From: Roseomonas sp. E05
GTDB lineage: Bacteria; Pseudomonadota; Alphaproteobacteria; Acetobacterales; Acetobacteraceae
Assembly: GCF_030063475.1 (NCBI RefSeq)
Contig: NZ_JASIRT010000011.1
Location: forward strand, 1 to 64,000
Direction of reading: 5' to 3'
DNA length: 64,000 nucleotides
Part shown: positions 1 to 9,008 of the stretch, piece after piece
Position numbering within the stretch: the stretch's first letter is position 1
Layout: the number at the start of each line of letters is the position of its first letter
Made by a program: the position numbers and the translations under genes
Notes under the pieces: model-generated
Seen by the model: only the letters and a program-made list of their open reading frames with translations
Told to the model about the DNA's origin: nothing
Database searches by the model: none

Positions 1-115
1 TCATCGCGCAACGCATCCGGGTCCGCGCTCATCCAGGCCAGCCTCCAAAAGCCAGCCTTGAATCACGCCCCGCTCAGCAGCGGAATCCCTCAGATCAGGA
101 AATCGTCACCACCGC

Positions 116-223
116 CTAGAGCATTTTCCGTTCGCCCTGGCTCATGGAAAATGCTCCAGCCGTTTGTTTTGACGAGCATCTTCGCCCGTCCCGATGATGC
201 CATCAGAACGGGATCTGCTCTAG
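116..223. repeat. Palindromic intergenic repeat (ctagagca...tgctctag)
   Basis: The element starts with CTAGAGCA at 116-123 and ends with its exact reverse complement TGCTCTAG at 216-223. Inside it, GAGCATTTTCC (119-129) pairs perfectly with GGAAAATGCTC (146-156) across a 16-nt loop. The layout recalls the roughly 100-bp intergenic palindromic elements of Rhizobiales and relatives that begin with ctagagcatttt; that resemblance is from memory. No second copy was seen in the window. The rest of 1-418 shows no convincing gene. Confidence 0.7.
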
Positions 224-418
224 CAACGGTCTGCGGCACCCGGTCGCGGCGGATCAGCGGCCGGCGCCACGGCTTCCGCCTGCTCTCAGGCGCCATTCCC
301 TGCACTGCTGGCGGATGCAGGGCGCCTGCGGTCATGCGGCACCGCCATGGCCCGCTCGAGATCACCGCCCTCGCCCGGAAAGACCGTCAGCCGGGCATGG
401 GCCGGCGAGGAAGCGCCA

Positions 419-1405
419 TCAGCGCCGCACATAGGCCGGGAGCGCGGCTTCGATCTCCCGCAGGCGGGCCTCCAGATCACTCCGCTGGCGGTACTTGCCG
501 ATATTGCCGGCGGAAACGGCCGGATTGAACAGCGTGCCCTGCTTGCTGGCCACCCTCTGCTCCACGGCACCCGCGTCGATCCCGAGCAGCGCACAGATCT
601 CGGCCCGCACCTCCGGCCGAAGGACGAAGCTCTCGAAGGACAGGTAGATGAGCTTGCCGTTCTCCATCTCCCGCCAAAGGAAGCCTTTGTCCCAGATCTT
701 TCCGACATCCTCCGGCCCATAGCCGCCGCGTGCAAGGAACTGGCTGCGGAAACGCTGGTGCACGAAGCAGAACTTCCGCGCGGGGTTCGGATCGTTGATG
801 TAGTCCGGATCTTTCTCGGCGTCCGCGAACTGGTCGAGGATGTCGCGCTCGACAACCACCGTGTTCATCCTCCCGAACAGGCTCCGCTGGTGGAAGTCGA
901 AGGGGTGGAAGAGGTTGTTCCAGAGCGTGAAGCGCGACGAAGTCTCCGCCAGGGCAACTTTTTCGATCCGCTGATACGCCAGCCTGAGGGCACTCAGCAG
1001 CGAGAGCAGAAGCTGTGCGCGCCCTGCCGGCTCCGCGCGCGAGAGCTGGCCGAGTTCGGCCAAGATGCGCTCGACGGCAGGCTCCAACCGCCCGTGGCAC
1101 ATCTTCTGGAGGTCACGAAAGCCCGTGTTCAGCCACAGTCGCGTGTCGCGCGGGTATTGCTTCCACAACGGATCCTCGTCCATCGGCAACGTGCCGGTGA
1201 ACAGGCCGCGGGCCCGCCGGACATCCTCCTCGGACAGCACTCCGTGCTCGGCAGCCTGGCGCCACAGGTAATGGAAGCCGCCTGGGAAGCGGTTGATCGG
1301 GCCTTCGGTCCCCGGCCAGAGCAGGGCGCCGGGGACTCCCTTGAAATATTCCACCACCGCCGACTTACCGGTGGCGACAAAGCCGCAGATGTTGATCGGA
1401 TCCAT
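419..1405 (-). CDS. P-loop (sulfotransferase-like) protein, function unknown
   Basis: This is a 328-residue protein. The reading frame runs on upstream, but the start is set at the ATG at 1405, where clear protein-like sequence begins. Residues 8-15 form a Walker-A-like loop (GFVATGKS) directly after the first beta strand, so it should bind a nucleotide or a nucleotide-derived donor such as PAPS. The remainder is charged, soluble, and rich in Trp, Phe and Arg, as in sulfotransferase-fold or nucleotide-kinase proteins. It lies 86 bp downstream of a CMP-sugar synthetase on the same strand and may modify a surface glycan. Substrate and reaction are not visible, and the sulfotransferase label is tentative. 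Confidence 0.6.
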   Translation of the reverse strand: MDPINICGFVATGKSAVVEYFKGVPGALLWPGTEGPINRFPGGFHYLWRQAAEHGVLSEEDVRRARGLFTGTLPMDEDPLWKQYPRDTRLWLNTGFRDLQKMCHGRLEPAVERILAELGQLSRAEPAGRAQLLLSLLSALRLAYQRIEKVALAETSSRFTLWNNLFHPFDFHQRSLFGRMNTVVVERDILDQFADAEKDPDYINDPNPARKFCFVHQRFRSQFLARGGYGPEDVGKIWDKGFLWREMENGKLIYLSFESFVLRPEVRAEICALLGIDAGAVEQRVASKQGTLFNPAVSAGNIGKYRQRSDLEARLREIEAALPAYVRR

Positions 1406-1491
1406 CGATGCCTCTGACCTGCCGGTCACGAACTTGCAGTGGGGAGCCGCCCTTCCGGTATCGCGCGGCTCCGTTGCCGCGCGGCCGGAAG

Positions 1492-2229
1492 TCAGGTCCT
1501 GTAGTCCTTGCCGGCCACCACCGCGGTGTGGAAGCGGGGCTGATCGGGGCTCTCGGCTTGCCGCATCAGGGCCTCGGCGAGTTGAAACTCGTAGTCGTAG
1601 TCGATGTCGAAGCTCTCGGCCTCCGGCGTCTCCATGAAGCCTACGCGGCCGTTGTAGAGGAAGCTTCCCTTCTCGAGATAGGCCTGCCGCGCATAGTGCG
1701 CGTCGAAGATCGCGACGATGAAGTTGATGATCGTGAGCGGCTCGAGATCCTGCGTCCGCGGGCTCTTCCTGGTGGCATCGAAGTTGATCCACCGGCCATT
1801 GAGGAAGGTGTGCTTCCTGACCGTGTTGGCGGTGAACAGTGCGGTTGGCTTCTCGGCCATGAACTTCCGGACGGCGGCGTCGATGGTCTGCGCCTTCAGG
1901 AAGGGCGCGGTCGGGTTGATCACCGCGACCGCGTCGCACTCATTCTTTGAGATGAAGTCGAAGATGATGTCGTCGGTCGAGGCGGCGGAGGTGGCGAGCT
2001 CGGCGGGGCGCATATAGGCGTCCATGCCGTATTCCGCCGCCACCGCGGCGATCTCGGGGCTCTCGGTGTTGACGACGACGCGTTCGATCTCCTTCGAACG
2101 TTTCGTGGTCTCGATGGCATAGGAAATCAGTGGGCGCCCGTTCAGGTACCGCAGATTCTTGGCCTGCACCCGGACGCTGCCGAGGCGAGCAGGAATATAC
2201 CCGAGGATCTTCATGGGCTTCACGCTCAC
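1492..2229 (-). CDS. Acylneuraminate cytidylyltransferase family protein (CMP-sugar synthetase)
   Basis: A 245-residue protein with the NeuA/KdsB-type fold. It has the N-terminal CTP-binding signature ARLGS (14-18) followed by KN about seven residues later, a central NPTAPFL motif, and an acidic FDIDYDYE motif near the C-terminus that fits the metal and sugar site. Such enzymes couple CTP to a 2-keto sugar acid (sialic, legionaminic or pseudaminic acid, or Kdo) to give a CMP-sugar for lipopolysaccharide, capsule or flagellin glycosylation. The start is a GTG at 2229 sharing GTGA with the stop of the upstream isomerase gene, so the two are translationally coupled; an in-frame ATG at 2214 is the alternative. 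The exact sugar cannot be read from the sequence. Confidence 0.8.
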   Translation of the reverse strand: MSVKPMKILGYIPARLGSVRVQAKNLRYLNGRPLISYAIETTKRSKEIERVVVNTESPEIAAVAAEYGMDAYMRPAELATSAASTDDIIFDFISKNECDAVAVINPTAPFLKAQTIDAAVRKFMAEKPTALFTANTVRKHTFLNGRWINFDATRKSPRTQDLEPLTIINFIVAIFDAHYARQAYLEKGSFLYNGRVGFMETPEAESFDIDYDYEFQLAEALMRQAESPDQPRFHTAVVAGKDYRT

Positions 2230-3227
2230 ACAACGCCGTTGTTGATGAAGTCGTTCAGGTGGATCCCGCCGATGAGCACCTCGCCCGCCACCACCGGGGC
2301 TGCCGTGATCTTCAGGCGGTTCAGAATGCTGAGGCCCTCGCCCGCCAGCAGGTCCGCGCGCAGGGTGGTCGGCCGGGCGGTCATGATCTCGGAGACCGTC
2401 CTCGTGACAAGCTCCGGCGCCATGTGGCGGCGGATGTCGCCATCCGTGACGATGCCCGCCAGATCACCGGCGGGGTGGACCACGAGAACATAGCCGAGCC
2501 CGAAGCGGCTCATGCTGACCAGCGCGTCGCCCACGGACTCCTCCGGCCCGACATGCGGCACTTCGGCCAGCTTGCGGGCGATGTCGCTGACCCGCTTCAA
2601 CTGCGCACCGAGCTTCCCGCCGGGATGGAAGACCTTGAAGTCGGAAGCCGTGAAGCCGCGCGCCTGCAGGAGCGCCACGGCGAGCGCATCGCCCAGGGCG
2701 AGCAGCATTGTCGTCGAGGTGGTGGGGGCCAGCCCGTTCGGGCAGGCCTCGGCCATGCGCGGCAGGGCGAACGTGGTGTCGGCGGCCGATCCGAGAGCGC
2801 TGTCAAGCTTCGAGGTCATGGCGATCAGCGGAATGCTGAAGCGCCGCGTATGCGCCACCAGGTCGTTCAGCTCCGGCGTCTCGCCCGACCAGGAGAGCGC
2901 GATCACCGCGTCGCCGCTCTGGATCATGCCCAGGTCGCCGTGGCTCGCCTCACCCGGATGCACGAACTGGGCCGGCGTGCCGGTCGAGGCCATGGTGGCG
3001 GCAATCTTTCGCCCCACATGGCCCGACTTCCCCATGCCGCTGATGATGACGCGCCCGCGCACCGCCCGAAGGAGTTCGATGGCCTGCTCGAAAGGCGCCG
3101 CGAGCGGCCCCTTCAGCGCGTCTTCGAGAGCTTTGAGGCCGTCCCTCTCGGTCGCGATCGTCAGAATGGCAGCTTTCACTGCCTGCGACCCGGGTCCGCC
3201 AGCATCAGAGGCAAGATCAAGGCTCAT
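2226..3227 (-). CDS. kpsF: KpsF/GutQ-type arabinose-5-phosphate isomerase
   Basis: A 333-residue protein of the usual family length. An N-terminal SIS domain carries GMGKSGHVGRK (64-74) and HPGEASHGDLG (90-100), and two CBS domains fill the C-terminal part from about residue 205. The family interconverts ribulose-5-phosphate and arabinose-5-phosphate, the first step toward Kdo for LPS or capsule (EC 5.3.1.13). It is the first gene of a three-gene minus-strand set and overlaps the next gene by 4 nt. Pairing an isomerase that feeds Kdo synthesis with a CMP-sugar synthetase suggests a Kdo-like surface sugar, but no Kdo-8-phosphate synthase is present in the window. Confidence 0.88.
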   Translation of the reverse strand: MSLDLASDAGGPGSQAVKAAILTIATERDGLKALEDALKGPLAAPFEQAIELLRAVRGRVIISGMGKSGHVGRKIAATMASTGTPAQFVHPGEASHGDLGMIQSGDAVIALSWSGETPELNDLVAHTRRFSIPLIAMTSKLDSALGSAADTTFALPRMAEACPNGLAPTTSTTMLLALGDALAVALLQARGFTASDFKVFHPGGKLGAQLKRVSDIARKLAEVPHVGPEESVGDALVSMSRFGLGYVLVVHPAGDLAGIVTDGDIRRHMAPELVTRTVSEIMTARPTTLRADLLAGEGLSILNRLKITAAPVVAGEVLIGGIHLNDFINNGVV

Positions 3228-4176
3228 GAGTTATTCCCAATCTGCTTTGGTGACATGGCGAACCTGCCGCGCGCCAGTTCGCGCGAAACCGGCAGTCTGC
3301 TGGAATCGCCCGGCTCGGCGTGGTTTCCGTACAGGGTCCGGCTGGAGACGCGGCCATAACGGCGAAGTTGAGTTCGCCCGCCATATCCGACCGCACCGCT
3401 TGGCATATGCCACCTTCTCGAAACCGTGACCGGATTCATGACGCAAACCGTCATCAGCGGCAACGGGTTTTCATCGTTGCGGATCGGGTGTTCTGGCGTG
3501 AATCCGGCAGCGAAGTTTCAAACTCATGCAGAAGTCTCACACGAAAAGAACAGAAGAACGGAAGTTGAGTACAGTACATCCCGGCCCGTCAGAGCTTGAG
3601 CGCCTTCCCCATGTTCTGGGCCTCGCGGAGGGCAAGGGAAGGAAGATTTTCGCGGGCGCGGCCTGGGCGGTGTGGGAGCCGCCGATCGGGGCGGTGTAGC
3701 CGCCTGGCAAGACATTGCCGCAGGAGTTGCCCCAGACGATCCCACCTCGCCTTTGGCGGCATCGGAGCGGCGCCAGGTGGCGCAGCATTCCAGCCGATCC
3801 CGGGCTCGGGTGGCTGGCAGCCCAGTCCCTGCATCCGCTCGAACCGAAGCCGGTACTCTACGGCGGCCAGCCCGGCCAGGATCCTGCCATGTTCCGCGGC
3901 CAGACACACAAGGGTTGCCTGGAAGGGATGCGTGGGGGCTGCTACGGACCTGCGGACGGGCAGAGATCAGGCCGCGGAGCATGGCGGCTTGCAGGCCGCA
4001 CCCGTCCGGCGCGCCCAATGAGGATCAGGCGCTCCGCATGATGCGGCCCTGTGCGTCCTCCGGGCGGGCAGCCCGGCCCTGCCGCAGGCGGTGCCGCGCA
4101 GTACCGCCGCAGAAGGAATCACGGTCGGCGGTCTCTCCGCGTCCCAGTAGGCGCGGGGACCGCCGGCCGCTCGCCT
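3228..4176. other. 949-bp region with no confident gene
   Basis: The left part (3228-3590) is the upstream region of the kpsF cluster. The right part (3590-4176) has open frames on both strands, but none gives a protein-like composition, a good ribosome binding site or a recognisable motif. It could be a decayed gene or non-coding DNA, and I cannot assign it. Confidence 0.5.
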
Positions 4177-5052
4177 TCACCGGCACATCAGGACGGGCAG
4201 CTCCGCATTCTCCAGCACGTGCCGCGTGACGCCCCCCAGGATGAGCTGGCGCAGGCGGGAATGGCTGTAGGCGCCCATGCAGAGCAGGTCGGCGTTGAAG
4301 TCGCGCGCCGCACCGAGCAGCCCGGCACCCACCTCGCGCGTCTGCGGCTTGAAGGGCACCGCCTCGGCGGTGACGCCGTGCCAGCGCAGATAGGCCTGCA
4401 GCCCCTCGGCGCTCGGGCCGCGCCGCTGGTAGTCCTCGCTGTGCAGGATGCGCACGGCCTCGGCATGGTGCAGCCAGGGCAGCGCCGCCGCCACCGCCGC
4501 CGCACTCTCCGCCGTGCCGTTCCAGGCGCAGCAGACGCGGGTACCGATGGTTTCCGGCACCTCGCGCGGGGCGATCAGCACCGGCCGGCCGGAATCGAAC
4601 AGCACGGCATGCAGCGCGTCGGAGGAGGAGACGTCCTCACCCGCCTCGGGGTGCGGCACCACGGCCATGTCGTAGAGGCGCGACTGCTGCGCGACGATGT
4701 CCTCCTCCCGCCCGGCGATCGATTCGAAGGAGAGGGTCGGCCCCTCCGTCTTCGCGGCCGTCTCGGCGGAGAGGGCGATGGTAACGTCGCGGCCCTGCAC
4801 GAAGCGCTCGAACAGGCTGCGCACGCGGTTGGCGCGCTCGCCGCTCTCGCGCTCGGTGGCGGCCATCATCTCCTCGATCATGGCGCCCGAGAGACCCTCG
4901 CCGGCCAAGGGCGCCACGTCGCGGGCGTCCACCCGCACGTGCAGGCAATGCACATGGGCGTTCCAGGTGCGGGCCACCATCAGGGCGGTGTGCAGCGCCG
5001 CCTCGCCGGCGGCGGTTCCAGTCAGCGGCAGCAACAGCCGGCGGTAGGCCAT
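4177..5052 (-). CDS. Universal stress protein (UspA family)
   Basis: A 291-residue protein, the length of a tandem-domain Usp. The N-terminus (KRLLLP-like strand then helix) is typical of the Usp alpha/beta fold. The C-terminal half ends in GAYSHSRLRQLILGGVTRHV, the family ATP-binding signature (G-x2-G-x9-G-[ST]-like) in a slightly altered form, followed by a PVLM strand. Usp proteins are cytoplasmic and linked to stress survival; their clients are usually unknown. The N-terminal half lacks a clear ATP motif and is probably the degenerate repeat. It is transcribed alone, away from the preceding intergenic region. Confidence 0.87.
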   Translation of the reverse strand: MAYRRLLLPLTGTAAGEAALHTALMVARTWNAHVHCLHVRVDARDVAPLAGEGLSGAMIEEMMAATERESGERANRVRSLFERFVQGRDVTIALSAETAAKTEGPTLSFESIAGREEDIVAQQSRLYDMAVVPHPEAGEDVSSSDALHAVLFDSGRPVLIAPREVPETIGTRVCCAWNGTAESAAAVAAALPWLHHAEAVRILHSEDYQRRGPSAEGLQAYLRWHGVTAEAVPFKPQTREVGAGLLGAARDFNADLLCMGAYSHSRLRQLILGGVTRHVLENAELPVLMCR

Positions 5053-5192
5053 GGCTCGGTCTCCTCTCTCAGTCCGGCGCTCCGGTCCGGGGCGCCGGGC
5101 AGTGTAACACGGCCAAGCTCAAGATGTTCCCCTTTGTCCTGCCCGCCCGGCCTCGGCCCGCAGGCTAGAGCCTCGGCCCGGCCGGCGGCTCG

Positions 5193-6641
5193 TTAAATCT
5201 CGTTCGGCATCGCGGCGGTCACGTCCAGCCGCCGCCAGTCCAGCGGCCCCGGGTCCAGCCGCGCCGCCTGTTCCAGCACGGCAAGGTCGGCATCCGAGGC
5301 GTCGCCACGCCTGGCGGCGATCCGCTCGCGCAGCAGCGGCATCGGCGCCTCCAGCCAGATGCCCTGGAAGGGCACGCCGGCCCGCGCCGCGGCGGCGGCG
5401 ATTCCCGCCCGTTGCGCCGGCTCCAGGAAGGCGGCATCGGCGATCACGCAGTGGTCGGCGCGGGCGGCGGCTTCGGCCCCGGCGAAGAGGGCGGCATAGG
5501 CGGCCTCGCTGGCGGCGGCGGAATAGGCCTTGGCGGGCAGGCGAACTTCCGGCGCCACGCCATGCTGGCGCTTGCGGATCTCGTCGCTGCGCAGGACCAG
5601 CGCGCCGGGGGCGGCACCCAGGCCGGGCGCCCAGCGCCGCGCCCAGAAGGACTTGCCGCTGCCCGGCAGCCCGCCCACCGCGACCACCCGCGGGGGGGGC
5701 GGGCGCAGGGCCGCCTCGGCGGCGGCCAGCCAGGGCAGGCCGTCACGCCCGACGCGCTGCAGCACATGCGCGCGGATCAGGCTCCGCAGCGAGAGCCAGA
5801 GCGGCAGCCCCACCACCAGCCCGGCATCGTCACACCGCGCCACATAGCGGTTCAGCACCCGGTTGGCCGCCGGCCGGCCGACATTCAGGTCGAGGTCCGC
5901 GAGCAGGAAGGCCAGGTCATAGCCCGTGTCGACGGTTGCCAGCGCCTCGTCGAATTCCAGCGCGTCGAAGGGCACAGGGCGGCCCCGCCAGAGCACCAGA
6001 TTGCCGAGATGCAGGTCACCATGGCAGCGGCGGACGAAGCCGGCCTCGGCACGCGCCGCCAGAGCGGGGGCCAGGGCATCGAGCCGCGCCAGCGCCATCG
6101 CGGCCCAGGCATCGCTGCGCGCCGGCGGCAGCCCGGCCTCATGCGCCGCCGCCGCCGCGCCGGTGATGACGTCCCGCAGCGCGCCGTTGGCGTCCCAGCC
6201 GGCCACCGGCGGCAGGCTGGCGTGCTGCGCCGCCACCGCGTCGGCCAAGGCGTCCTGCAGCGCCGGGCCCAGCGCCCCGCGCGCTGCGACCGCGTCGAGG
6301 AAATCCCCCGGCGGGAGCGGCGCCATCTCCACCGCCCATTCCTCCGCCGCCCCGTTCCCACCAAGGCGCAGCGTGCCGTCCGGGCTGCGCGTCAGGGGGT
6401 GCACGGCGCGGTAGAGGTCCGGCGCCGCCGGCGCGTTCAGCGCCAGTTCGCGGCGGCAGTAGCGCTCGCGGTCCTCCAGCCGGGTGAAGTCCAGGAAGCC
6501 AAGCGCCACCGCCTTCTTCAGCTTGAACACCCGGTCCGGGCCGACGAAGACGGCGGAGATATGCGTCTCCACCGGCGCCGCATCGCCCGTCAGGCGGGAC
6601 AGCAGGGTGGCGGCCTCCTGCTGCCCTGCCGGGATGCTCAC
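5193..6641 (-). CDS. Bifunctional APH-like kinase / AAA P-loop ATPase fusion
   Basis: A 482-residue two-domain protein. The N-terminal part resembles aminoglycoside phosphotransferase-type kinases, with the catalytic loop [12 protein letters not shown] near residue 206 and a following FDALEFDE metal-binding motif. The C-terminal part begins with a Walker A loop (GGLPGSGKS, near residue 324) as in predicted kinases of the COG0645 type. This arrangement is a recurrent conserved fusion whose substrate is unknown. Its start overlaps the pdxH stop by 4 nt (6638-6641), implying translational coupling, so a link to vitamin B6 or another small-molecule phosphorylation is possible but unproven. Confidence 0.82.
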   Translation of the reverse strand: MSIPAGQQEAATLLSRLTGDAAPVETHISAVFVGPDRVFKLKKAVALGFLDFTRLEDRERYCRRELALNAPAAPDLYRAVHPLTRSPDGTLRLGGNGAAEEWAVEMAPLPPGDFLDAVAARGALGPALQDALADAVAAQHASLPPVAGWDANGALRDVITGAAAAAHEAGLPPARSDAWAAMALARLDALAPALAARAEAGFVRRCHGDLHLGNLVLWRGRPVPFDALEFDEALATVDTGYDLAFLLADLDLNVGRPAANRVLNRYVARCDDAGLVVGLPLWLSLRSLIRAHVLQRVGRDGLPWLAAAEAALRPPPPRVVAVGGLPGSGKSFWARRWAPGLGAAPGALVLRSDEIRKRQHGVAPEVRLPAKAYSAAASEAAYAALFAGAEAAARADHCVIADAAFLEPAQRAGIAAAAARAGVPFQGIWLEAPMPLLRERIAARRGDASDADLAVLEQAARLDPGPLDWRRLDVTAAMPNEI

Positions 6642-7234
6642 GGGAAAAGCGTCTCAGTGCGCCAGCCACCGCCGGGCTGCGCGTGGAACAGCCGCCGGTC
6701 ATGCAGGCGGAAGGGCATGTCCTGCCAGAATTCGAAATGCGCCGGCAGCACGCGGAAGCCGCCCCAGTAGGGCGGGCGCGGGATGTCCTCGCCGGGGAAG
6801 CGCGCCTCCGCCGCGTTCAGCGCCGCCTCCAGCTCGGTGCGGCCGGCGAGCGGGCGGGACTGCTGCGAGGCCCAGGCGCCGAGGCGCGAAAGGCGCGGGC
6901 GCGTGGCGTAGTAGGCGTCAGACTCCGCCTCGGTCACGGCTTCCACCGCACCCTCCACCCGCACCTGCCGGCGCAGCGACTTCCAGTGGAACAGCAGCGC
7001 CGCGCGCGGGTTGGCCAGCAGTTCCCCGCCCTTGCGGCTCTCGCGGTTGGTGAAGAACACGAAGCCGCGCGAATCCAGCCCCTTCAGCAGCACCATGCGG
7101 GCGGAAGGGAAGCCATCGGCCGTGGTGGTGGCCAGGCACATGGCGTTGGGGTCATTGGGCTCGCTCGCCTCGGCCTCGGCCAGCCAGGCGCGGAACAGGG
7201 TGAACGGATCAGTGGATGCATCAGGCGCGGACAT
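6638..7234 (-). CDS. pdxH: Pyridoxamine 5'-phosphate oxidase
   Basis: A 198-residue protein, normal for the family. It shows the FMN-binding split-barrel core ([11 protein letters not shown] and [12 protein letters not shown]), the [14 protein letters not shown] segment, and the C-terminal signature (WGGFRV, then FEFWQ and RLHDR) that binds substrate and FMN. It oxidises PNP or PMP to pyridoxal 5'-phosphate with oxygen in the cytoplasm (EC 1.4.3.5). It is the first gene of a minus-strand pair with the kinase/ATPase fusion and is divergent from fabI across about 107 bp. Confidence 0.95.
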   Translation of the reverse strand: MSAPDASTDPFTLFRAWLAEAEASEPNDPNAMCLATTTADGFPSARMVLLKGLDSRGFVFFTNRESRKGGELLANPRAALLFHWKSLRRQVRVEGAVEAVTEAESDAYYATRPRLSRLGAWASQQSRPLAGRTELEAALNAAEARFPGEDIPRPPYWGGFRVLPAHFEFWQDMPFRLHDRRLFHAQPGGGWRTETLFP

Positions 7235-7257
7235 ACGGCTCCCCCTTGCCCAGGCGA

Positions 7258-7279
7258 AGGCGGTGTGCCACCACCGCCT
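7258..7279. promoter_or_regulatory. Inverted repeat in the pdxH-fabI divergent region
   Basis: AGGCGGTG (7258-7265) is perfectly complementary to CACCGCCT (7272-7279) with a 6-nt spacer. It lies between two divergent starts, so it could be an operator or a leader hairpin. No regulator can be named. Confidence 0.4.
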
Positions 7280-7341
7280 GACCCTTGCAACGGGGATCTC
7301 CCCAGCCCCGCCACCCCTGACGAAGACGGTCCTGCCTCACG

Positions 7342-8178
7342 ATGGAAGCTGACGCCCCGCACGCGACCTCTGCAACCGGCACGCTGATGGCCGGCAAGCG
7401 CGGCCTGATCATGGGCGTGGCCAACGACAAGTCGATCGCCTGGGGCATTGCCCGCGCCGTCGCCGCCCAGGGCGCCGAACTGGCCTTCACCTACCAGGGC
7501 GAGGCGCTGGAGAAGCGCGTCCGCCCGCTGGCCGCCAGCGTCGGCAGCGACCTGGTGCTGCCCTGCGACGTCGCCGACGAGGCCAGCATCGACGCCGTCT
7601 TCGCCGCGCTGGAGGGACGCTGGGGCAGGCTGGACTTTCTGGTCCACGCCATCGCCTATGCCGACAAGCAGTATCTCCGCGGCCGCTACATGGACACGCC
7701 GCGCGAGGCCTTCCTGCAGGCGATGGACATCTCCTGCTTCTCCTTCGCCTCGGTCAGCCGCCGGGCGGTGGCGCTGATGCCGGAAGGTGGCAGCCTGCTC
7801 ACCCTCTCCTATCTCGGCGCCGAGCGGGTGATGCCGCACTACAACGTCATGGGCGTCGCCAAGGCGGCGCTGGAGGCTTCGGTGCGCTACATGGCGGCCG
7901 ATGTCGGCGCGGAGAACATCCGGGTCAACGCGATCAGCGCCGGCCCGATCAAGACGCTCGCCGCCAGCGGCATCGGCGACTTCCGCTACATCCTGAAGTG
8001 GAACCAGTACAACGCGCCGATGAAGCGCAACACCACCATCGAGGATGTCGGCGGCGCCGGCGTGTTCCTGCTCTCCGATCTCGGCTCCGGCGTCACCGGC
8101 GAGGTGCTGCATGTGGACAGCGGCTACCACATCGTCGGCATGAAGGCGCCGGACGCGCCGGACATCACCACCGTCTGA
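7342..8178 (+). CDS. fabI: Enoyl-[acyl-carrier-protein] reductase (NADH), FabI type
   Basis: A 278-residue short-chain reductase. It has the FabI cofactor motif (KRGLIMGVANDKSIAWGIA), a LSYLGAERV segment, and the Tyr-x6-Lys pair in YNVMGVAK, followed by NAISAGPIKTLAASGI, which is diagnostic for FabI. It performs the last step of each fatty-acid elongation cycle (EC 1.3.1.9). The start at 7342 gives about 15 more residues than usual; the ATG at 7387 (MAGKRG) gives standard length, and neither has a strong ribosome binding site. It is divergent from pdxH. Confidence 0.93.
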   Translation: MEADAPHATSATGTLMAGKRGLIMGVANDKSIAWGIARAVAAQGAELAFTYQGEALEKRVRPLAASVGSDLVLPCDVADEASIDAVFAALEGRWGRLDFLVHAIAYADKQYLRGRYMDTPREAFLQAMDISCFSFASVSRRAVALMPEGGSLLTLSYLGAERVMPHYNVMGVAKAALEASVRYMAADVGAENIRVNAISAGPIKTLAASGIGDFRYILKWNQYNAPMKRNTTIEDVGGAGVFLLSDLGSGVTGEVLHVDSGYHIVGMKAPDAPDITTV

Positions 8179-8186
8179 GGCCACTT

Positions 8187-8213
8187 CCGCGCCGCGTCAT
8201 CCGCGCGGCGCGG
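8187..8213 (+). terminator. GC-rich hairpin downstream of fabI
   Basis: A perfect 10-bp stem, CCGCGCCGCG (8187-8196) with CGCGGCGCGG (8204-8213), has a 7-nt loop and starts 8 nt after the fabI stop. A pyrimidine-rich tract follows rather than a pure T run. It could terminate fabI transcription or stabilise its 3' end. Confidence 0.5.
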
Positions 8214-8282
8214 CAACCTCCCCCCCTCCCTCGCCGTTCCTCTCCCACGCGGCCAATCGGGGCCGCGTCAGGGGAGGCGCGC

Positions 8283-8507
8283 ATGAGCCAGCACGAGCAA
8301 CCGCCGCTGCCGCCGGCTGCGCATGGGCCGACACCCACCGCCGGTGCGCGCACGGCCCCCGCCTCCAGCGGCGCCGAGGGCGACGCCGCCGCGGCGGAGC
8401 GGCGCGACGAGGGCGCTTCACCCCAGTCCGCCACCCAGGCTGCGACCGAGGCCGAGCAGGACGACCGCGCCGAGCGCGCGGAAGCCGCGGCGAAGAACGC
8501 TCGCTGA
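8283..8507 (+). CDS. Small Ala/Glu-rich hydrophilic protein (1 of 4)
   Basis: A 74-residue protein starting at an ATG preceded by a strong GGGGAGG site. It is dominated by Ala, Pro, Glu, Gln and Thr, with a charged C-terminal stretch (EAEQDDRAERAEAAAKNAR). It has almost no large hydrophobic residues and no membrane segment or known motif, so it should be intrinsically disordered or at most partly helical. It is the first of four similar small genes in a row. Function unknown. Confidence 0.65.
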   Translation: MSQHEQPPLPPAAHGPTPTAGARTAPASSGAEGDAAAAERRDEGASPQSATQAATEAEQDDRAERAEAAAKNAR

Positions 8508-8544
8508 GGCGCCGCACCCCATCCTACGGATCGAGGAGAAAGTT

Positions 8545-8733
8545 ATGAGCAAGGCGCACATGCCGCCCGTGCCCCCCGAGAACCGGCCCAAGGGTCCGGG
8601 CGGGAGCACCGAGGCTGCGTCCGACAAGACCGAGCAGCATGCCAAGCCGATGAACAACATCCCGCAGAACCAGGGCCGCAGCGGCGATATCGCCCAGAAT
8701 ACGCGGAACGAGGGCTACCAGCAGGACCGCTGA
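8545..8733 (+). CDS. Small Gly/Asn/Gln-rich hydrophilic protein (2 of 4)
   Basis: A 62-residue protein with a GAGGAG ribosome binding site before the ATG at 8545. It is rich in Pro, Gly, Asn and Gln, ends in NTRNEGYQQDR, and has no hydrophobic core. The composition resembles hydrophilins or LEA-like stress proteins, which is an inference from composition only. It lies 37 bp after the previous small gene and 24 bp before the next, so an operon is likely. Confidence 0.65.
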   Translation: MSKAHMPPVPPENRPKGPGGSTEAASDKTEQHAKPMNNIPQNQGRSGDIAQNTRNEGYQQDR

Positions 8734-8757
8734 CCGGCGGCGAAGGAGAAGGCACCA

Positions 8758-8979
8758 ATGCCCGAGCATAATTCCGACACCCAGCGCCACGGCGGTCCCG
8801 GCAGCAGCCATCAGAACCGCCAGGATCCGAGCAAGTCCGCCCCCACTGGCCATAAGGGCGGCGGCTCGACGGAAGGGCCGACGCCCGGTTCGCCGACCAA
8901 TAGCCGCGAGAGCCGAACCTCCGGCGGCGGCGGCGAGCGGGACAGCCACCACACCCACGATTCCACCAGCCGCTCCTGA
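8758..8979 (+). CDS. Small Gly/Ser/His-rich hydrophilic protein (3 of 4)
   Basis: A 73-residue protein with an AAGGAG site upstream of the ATG at 8758. It consists almost entirely of Gly, Ser, His, Thr, Asp, Arg and Pro, ending in GGGGERDSHHTHDSTSRS, which could bind metal. There is no hydrophobic core, so disorder is expected. It is the third member of the tandem set, and no homologous family is recognised. Confidence 0.6.
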   Translation: MPEHNSDTQRHGGPGSSHQNRQDPSKSAPTGHKGGGSTEGPTPGSPTNSRESRTSGGGGERDSHHTHDSTSRS

Positions 8980-9008
8980 GGGCAGGAGCGGTCCGGAAGG
9001 AGGCTCAG

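Noticed and set aside
1-32. Possible 5' end of a leftward gene (ATG at 32; MSADPDALRD), reminiscent of IS66-type transposase starts
   Set aside because: Only ten codons are inside the window and there is no upstream ribosome binding site, so it cannot be supported.
3537-3788. Stretch GGIVWGNSCGNVLPGGY on the minus strand resembling the C-terminal part of aldehyde dehydrogenases
   Set aside because: The similarity is short, the rest of the frame is not dehydrogenase-like, and no second block supports a pseudogene.
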